DNA of 25,468 nucleotides from an uncultured Collinsella sp. (GTDB lineage Bacteria; Actinomycetota; Coriobacteriia; Coriobacteriales; Coriobacteriaceae): NCBI GenBank assembly GCA_900549535.1, contig UROR01000017.1:1-25468 (forward strand), in the 5' to 3' direction. Numbering within the stretch: position 1 is the first letter of the stretch; the number at the start of each line of letters is the position of its first letter. The translations under genes were made by a program, and so were the position numbers. The notes below the pieces were generated by a model. That model made no database searches and was not told the DNA's origin. It worked only from the letters and a program-made list of their open reading frames with translations. Below, one piece after another: positions 22,312 to 25,468 of this stretch.

Positions 22312-22348
22312 GTTGCAATTGTAGGATATTTTCATACTTTTGCAACAT
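22310..22348 (-). promoter_or_regulatory. Promoter and overlapping inverted repeat of the AbiEi-like gene
   Basis: Minus strand -35 TTGCAA (22340-22345), 16-base spacer, -10 TACAAT (22318-22323), ATG 7 bases beyond the -10, hence leaderless. The -35 and the -10/start are covered by the arms of a perfect inverted repeat, ATGTTGCAA (22310-22318) and TTGCAACAT (22340-22348), whose centres are 30 bases or about three helical turns apart, as expected for an autorepressor. Confidence 0.6.
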
Positions 22349-22480
22349 GATTTTGATCCATATAATCCATTCGCCTTGCTTATCCCATTTCTGCCACCGC
22401 TTTACTACCGGCACCCCATCCCCCGCTATCGAGGTCCAATACTTCCCCACCGCCGCGCAAAAACTCATCCAACATTAATC

Positions 22481-22508
22481 TTGGCTCAAGAATCGCTTAA
22501 TCTATAAC
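22481..22508 (+). promoter_or_regulatory. Candidate promoter of the DUF4342-regulator-kinase operon
   Basis: -35 TTGGCT (22481-22486), 16-base spacer, -10 TATAAC (22503-22508), about 110 bases before the first gene. A second TATAGA at 22515-22520 is possible. Between 22350 and 22480 I see no feature. Confidence 0.45.
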
Positions 22509-22621
22509 CTGCACTATAGAGTTCGACCAAGGGCGGGGCGGCGCCACGCAGGCCGCCGAACGCAACGCTCGCGCCCGGGTAGATCATCCGGCGTCGCGCC
22601 CATCGAACGAAAGGACAGGTC

Positions 22622-23164
22622 ATGGACGACCTCGAAAAAGTTGAAACCATCCGCACCAAGTGCAACGTGAGTTACACCGATGCCAAGGCCGCGCTCGACG
22701 CCGCCGACGGCAACGTCTTGGATGCCATCATTTGGCTCGAGTCGCAGGGCAAGACCCAGACCACGTCGGCGCACGCCGCCACCGAGTCCGCGCCAGTCGA
22801 TGAGCCCTCAGCCGAGATGGTCGCCGCGCAGGCCGCCTACGAGAAGTCGAGCGAAAAGACCGACTTCTCCAAGAAGATGGACAGCGTGTGGGAGTACCTC
22901 AAAAAGCTCTTCCGCCTGAGCCTGGACACCAAGTTTATCGCCACGCGCCGCGACGCGATCATCCTCAACATTCCCATCCTGATCCCCATCGTCGCGCTGT
23001 TTGCCTGGGGCGCCACGATATGGCTGATGCTGATTGGCCTGTTCTTTGGCATGCGTTACCGCATCGATAGCGACGGCGACGTACCCGGCAGCATCAACAA
23101 CCTTATGAATCACGCTGCCGATGCCGCGGACGACATCAAGCAAAATCTCAACGACGACAAGTAA
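22622..23164 (+). CDS. UBA-like / DUF4342 membrane-associated protein
   Basis: A 180-residue protein with two parts. The N-terminus (about 4-43, VETIRTKCNVSYTDAKAALDAADGNVLDAIIWLESQGK) is a UBA/Ts-N-like three-helix fold with the usual A-L-x-x-x-x-G-x-x-x-x-A-I pattern. An Ala/Glu linker leads to a DUF4342 domain (about 83-150, FRLSLDTKFIATRRD...ILNIPILIPIVALFAWGATIWLMLIGLFFGMRYRI) with one or two hydrophobic segments. The role is unknown, though such proteins are often beside two-component or stress genes. The ATG has AAAGGAC six bases upstream. Eighteen bases separate it from the response regulator gene, so the three genes probably form an operon. Confidence 0.85.
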   Translation: MDDLEKVETIRTKCNVSYTDAKAALDAADGNVLDAIIWLESQGKTQTTSAHAATESAPVDEPSAEMVAAQAAYEKSSEKTDFSKKMDSVWEYLKKLFRLSLDTKFIATRRDAIILNIPILIPIVALFAWGATIWLMLIGLFFGMRYRIDSDGDVPGSINNLMNHAADAADDIKQNLNDDK

Positions 23165-23182
23165 TCGCAGACGGGGGCACGC

Positions 23183-23953
23183 ATGGCACGGATCCTGATC
23201 GTAGAGGACGAGGAGAAAATCGCCCGCTTTGTGACGCTCGAGCTGGAGCACGAGGGCTACCAGGTGGAGCACGCCGCCGACGGCCGCACCGCCGTGGACC
23301 TGGCGCTGGAGCGCAACTACGATCTGATTCTGCTCGATGTGCTGTTGCCGCAGCTCAACGGCATGGAGGTGCTGCGACGCGTCCGCAAGCACAAGGATGT
23401 ACCGGTGATCATGGTCACCGCGCGCGATGCCGTGATGGACAAGGTGGCCGGGCTCGATGCCGGCGCCGACGATTACCTGACCAAGCCGTTTGCGATTGAG
23501 GAGCTGTTCGCACGGATCCGCGTGGCGTTGAAGCGCTCGGAGGCCGTGCGGGCGGCTTCGGGCGTTGGCGGCGTTGGGGCCGGGACGGGCGCTACGGGCG
23601 CCGCTGCGATACCCCCGGCTGGCGACTCGACCCAGGCATCCGCCTCGCCCTCCCCCGCCGCGCTCACCGTGAGTTCGGTCGCGCTCGATCCCGACCGCCG
23701 CGAAGTCACGGTCGGCGGCTCGCCCATCGCGCTCACTGCCCGCGAGTTCGACGTCCTCGCCCTGCTTATGACGCATGCCGAAACCGTACTCACGCGCGAG
23801 CGCATCGCGCACGAGGCGCTGGGCTACGAATACGTGGGCGACACCAACAACGTCGACGTGCACATCGCGCACCTGCGCGCCAAGATCGAGGACGCCGGCG
23901 GCGCCCGCATCATCCAGACCGTGCGTGGGGTGGGCTATGTCTGCCGCGCGTAA
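23183..23953 (+). CDS. Response regulator, OmpR/PhoB family
   Basis: A 256-residue DNA-binding regulator. Receiver domain: acidic residues EDEE (8-11), phospho-acceptor Asp52 (LLDVLLP), Thr79, Lys101 (TKPF). Winged helix: about 166-256, with LTAREFDVLALL and VDVHIAHLRAKIEDAGG, ending TVRGVGYVCRA. Between them is a flexible Gly/Ala/Pro/Ser linker of about 40 residues (121-160), longer than the 10-20 usual for the family and made of low-complexity sequence. GGGGG lies before the ATG. It overlaps the kinase gene by 17 bases. Confidence 0.93.
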   Translation: MARILIVEDEEKIARFVTLELEHEGYQVEHAADGRTAVDLALERNYDLILLDVLLPQLNGMEVLRRVRKHKDVPVIMVTARDAVMDKVAGLDAGADDYLTKPFAIEELFARIRVALKRSEAVRAASGVGGVGAGTGATGAAAIPPAGDSTQASASPSPAALTVSSVALDPDRREVTVGGSPIALTAREFDVLALLMTHAETVLTRERIAHEALGYEYVGDTNNVDVHIAHLRAKIEDAGGARIIQTVRGVGYVCRA

Positions 23954-25232
23954 CGCCGAGGCCAAGCGCGTCACATCCATCGCCCGCGCCATCAACTGGA
24001 GCTATATGTGGCGCCGCTTGATGAGCTACGTCTGGCTCGATCTGCTGCTGATGGTGATTGCGGCGGCGATCCTCGTCTATGGATACAACCAGATGCTGCC
24101 CGACGGCGCGTTTACCGCAGGATGGATCCCCGGCGTCGCCGTTCACGGCATGTCGCTGGCGCCTGCGCGCGGCTGGGACCTGGCAACGCTCACCTATACC
24201 GTCGAGCTTGCGCGTACCACCAAGACATTCCCCCTCGCGCAGGACCTCGTCGCGCTATGGCCTCTCTACCTTGTCGTTGTGGGTTGGCAGGTCATCAGCG
24301 TGCTCGACATGCTCGGCGGCGCCCGTCGCGTGCGCCGCACCATGGCACCGCTCAACGACCTGGCCTTGCGCGTGGACGAGCTCGGCCGTATGCAGCTCTC
24401 CGGCGGCAAGATGGAAACACTGGAGCAGGCCATCGAGCGCGCAAGCGTCGACTCGCCGAGCGTCACTACCGGCGACGCCGACCTGGCAAGCATCGAGGTT
24501 GCACTCAACCGCCTACTGCGCCAGATGCAAGAGGCCAAACTGCAGCAAATGCGCTTTGTCAACGATGCGAGCCACGAGCTGCGCACGCCCATCGCGGTGA
24601 TTCAGGGCTACGTAAACATGCTCGATCGCTGGGGCAAAGACGACCCGGACGTGCTGGCAGAGTCCATTGCCTCGCTCAAGGCCGAAAGCGAGCATATGCA
24701 GGAGCTCGTGGAGCAGCTGCTGTTTTTGGCGCGCGGCGATGCCGGGCGCACGGTCCTGCGGCGCGCAAATACCAACCTTGCCGCACTGGTCGACGAGGTA
24801 TGCGAGGAATCGCAGATGATCGATACCGAGCACACGTATCGGCTGGCCTTTGACGCTGCGCTTGTCAGCGACCCGCGCTGCGACGCGCCCGTCGACGTGG
24901 CGCTCGTGAAGCAGGCTCTGCGCGTGATCGTGCAAAACGCCGCCAAGTACTCGGATGCGGGAACGACCGTCACATTTGGCATAACGCCCAATGCGGGCAT
25001 GGGCACGATCGACATAAGCGTTGAGGACGAGGGCATCGGCATGAACCAGGAATCCGCAGCTCACGCGTTTGAACGGTTCTACCGCGCCGACAATGCACGC
25101 GATGCCGGCGCACAGGGCTCGGGTCTGGGGCTTGCCATTGCCAAGTGGATCGTCGATAGCCATGGCGGCGTCATTGGCGTGACCTCAGTCGAGGGCGTCG
25201 GCAGCCGCTTTACGATTCGCCTGCCGCGGTAG
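23937..25232 (+). CDS. Sensor histidine kinase, HisKA type with HAMP-like linker
   Basis: A 431-residue membrane kinase, partner of the regulator just upstream. Two transmembrane segments (about 32-50 and 107-126) enclose an extracellular sensing loop of about 55 residues, then a HAMP-like linker (about 127-200), a HisKA dimerisation domain with SHELRTP (His213), and the ATPase domain: N box QNAAKYS (Asn334), G1 DEGIG (364-368), F box ERFYRAD, G2 GSGLGLA (394-400). The start at 23937 is inferred from the GGGGTGGG ribosome site and the first membrane helix; longer frames upstream run antisense-like through the regulator gene. The layout resembles ArlS/CssS-type kinases, but the signal is unknown. 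Confidence 0.92.
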   Translation: MSAARNAEAKRVTSIARAINWSYMWRRLMSYVWLDLLLMVIAAAILVYGYNQMLPDGAFTAGWIPGVAVHGMSLAPARGWDLATLTYTVELARTTKTFPLAQDLVALWPLYLVVVGWQVISVLDMLGGARRVRRTMAPLNDLALRVDELGRMQLSGGKMETLEQAIERASVDSPSVTTGDADLASIEVALNRLLRQMQEAKLQQMRFVNDASHELRTPIAVIQGYVNMLDRWGKDDPDVLAESIASLKAESEHMQELVEQLLFLARGDAGRTVLRRANTNLAALVDEVCEESQMIDTEHTYRLAFDAALVSDPRCDAPVDVALVKQALRVIVQNAAKYSDAGTTVTFGITPNAGMGTIDISVEDEGIGMNQESAAHAFERFYRADNARDAGAQGSGLGLAIAKWIVDSHGGVIGVTSVEGVGSRFTIRLPR

Positions 25233-25251
25233 GAAGTCCCTCGGCATAAAT

Positions 25252-25285
25252 AAAGGGATAGGGCCACACGGCCCTATCCCTTTTT
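25252..25285. terminator. Strong bidirectional terminator
   Basis: A 14-bp perfect stem, AAAGGGATAGGGCC (25252-25265) with GGCCCTATCCCTTT (25270-25283), loop ACAC, T run on the plus strand and an A-rich flank that gives TTTATTTA on the minus strand. It ends both the kinase operon and the convergent gene at the right edge. Confidence 0.9.
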
Positions 25286-25307
25286 GCTAGCTATGGCAGC
25301 TTGTGCG

Positions 25308-25468
25308 CTACTCGCGGCACAGATGCACGGCGAAACCGGCAAACTCGCGCTTAAAGTACACGAGCTTGGTGCTACCGTCGGGCAGCAGCGCGCGCGACTC
25401 TTCGTTGACCTCGAGCCCGCGCTCGGCAAACCACTTCTCGGCCGCATCAATGTCGTTGACGGCAAAGC
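25308..25468 (-). CDS. VOC/glyoxalase-like protein, C-terminal fragment
   Basis: Open from the right edge to TAG at 25308-25310 on the minus strand, giving the last 52 residues: AVNDIDAAEKWFAERGLEV, then ALLPDGSTKLVYFKREFAGFAVHLCRE. The pattern of a helix after a short strand (the xVxDIDAAxxWFxxxGL motif), followed by hydrophobic strands ending in a His, is typical of vicinal-oxygen-chelate fold domains. The N-terminal part with other metal ligands lies outside the window, so the reaction cannot be told. Confidence 0.65.
   Translation of the reverse strand, partial: FAVNDIDAAEKWFAERGLEVNEESRALLPDGSTKLVYFKREFAGFAVHLCRE

Noticed and set aside
21747..22621. AbiEii toxin gene next to the AbiEi-like gene
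   Set aside because: No frame with nucleotidyltransferase motifs exists on either side; the neighbours are the methyltransferase and a DUF4342 gene, so the antitoxin is solitary in this window.
22808..23995. 395-codon minus-strand frame opposite the DUF4342 and regulator genes
   Set aside because: The plus-strand genes have clear ribosome sites and domain motifs, while this frame is low-complexity antisense.

Overview
The window looks like chromosome of a high-GC gut actinobacterium of the class Coriobacteriia, most likely Collinsella or a close relative. This is inferred from gene content, codon usage (GC-rich third positions), an Ala/Pro-rich PcrA-type helicase, strong AGGAGG-type ribosome sites mixed with leaderless genes, and style of intergenic repeats; no rRNA or other marker gene is present to prove it. 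I recognise 22 protein genes with reasonable support, one of them cut by the right edge, plus one short orphan reading frame. I see no tRNA, rRNA, CRISPR array or transposase gene.

Layout. 1-226: two near-identical terminator hairpins. 227-3127 (-): UvrD/PcrA helicase with a long internal insertion. 3422-4396 (-): UppP, divergent from a UspA-type stress protein (4646-5083, +). 5281-6863 (-): a hipB-hipA toxin-antitoxin pair with three evenly spaced operators. 7041-8765 (-): a response regulator and a two-helix sensor kinase of the BceS type. 8944-9675 (-): unknown protein, downstream of purH (9757-11364, -), which is divergent from a GNAT acetyltransferase (11642-12283, +). 12695-14641 (-): a DUF2207 membrane protein bracketed by interspersed repeats. 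15158-16168 (+): GluQ-type tRNA(Asp) modifying synthetase, apparently leaderless; 16184-16909 (-): metallophosphoesterase; 16994-17233 (-): small membrane protein.

17.3-22.3 kb is the most interesting part: a visibly AT-richer defence island, probably acquired horizontally. It holds an AIPR-like (abortive-infection phage-resistance) gene (17619-19028, +) convergent with an EcoRII-type restriction endonuclease (19134-20345, -), which overlaps a 5-methylcytosine methyltransferase carrying an N-terminal XRE helix-turn-helix (20323-21498, -), followed upstream by a solitary AbiEi-like antitoxin (21685-22311, -). The methyltransferase has a 15-bp inverted repeat just before its start, much like the self-repression site known for M.SsoII. 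The candidate -35 boxes of the methyltransferase and of the AbiEi-like gene are the same TTGCAA palindromic core, which suggests that the AbiEi-like repressor may control both itself and the restriction-modification operon.

22622-25232 (+): DUF4342/UBA-like membrane protein, OmpR-type regulator and HisKA sensor kinase in one operon, ended by a strong terminator shared with a convergent VOC/glyoxalase-like gene that runs off the right edge.
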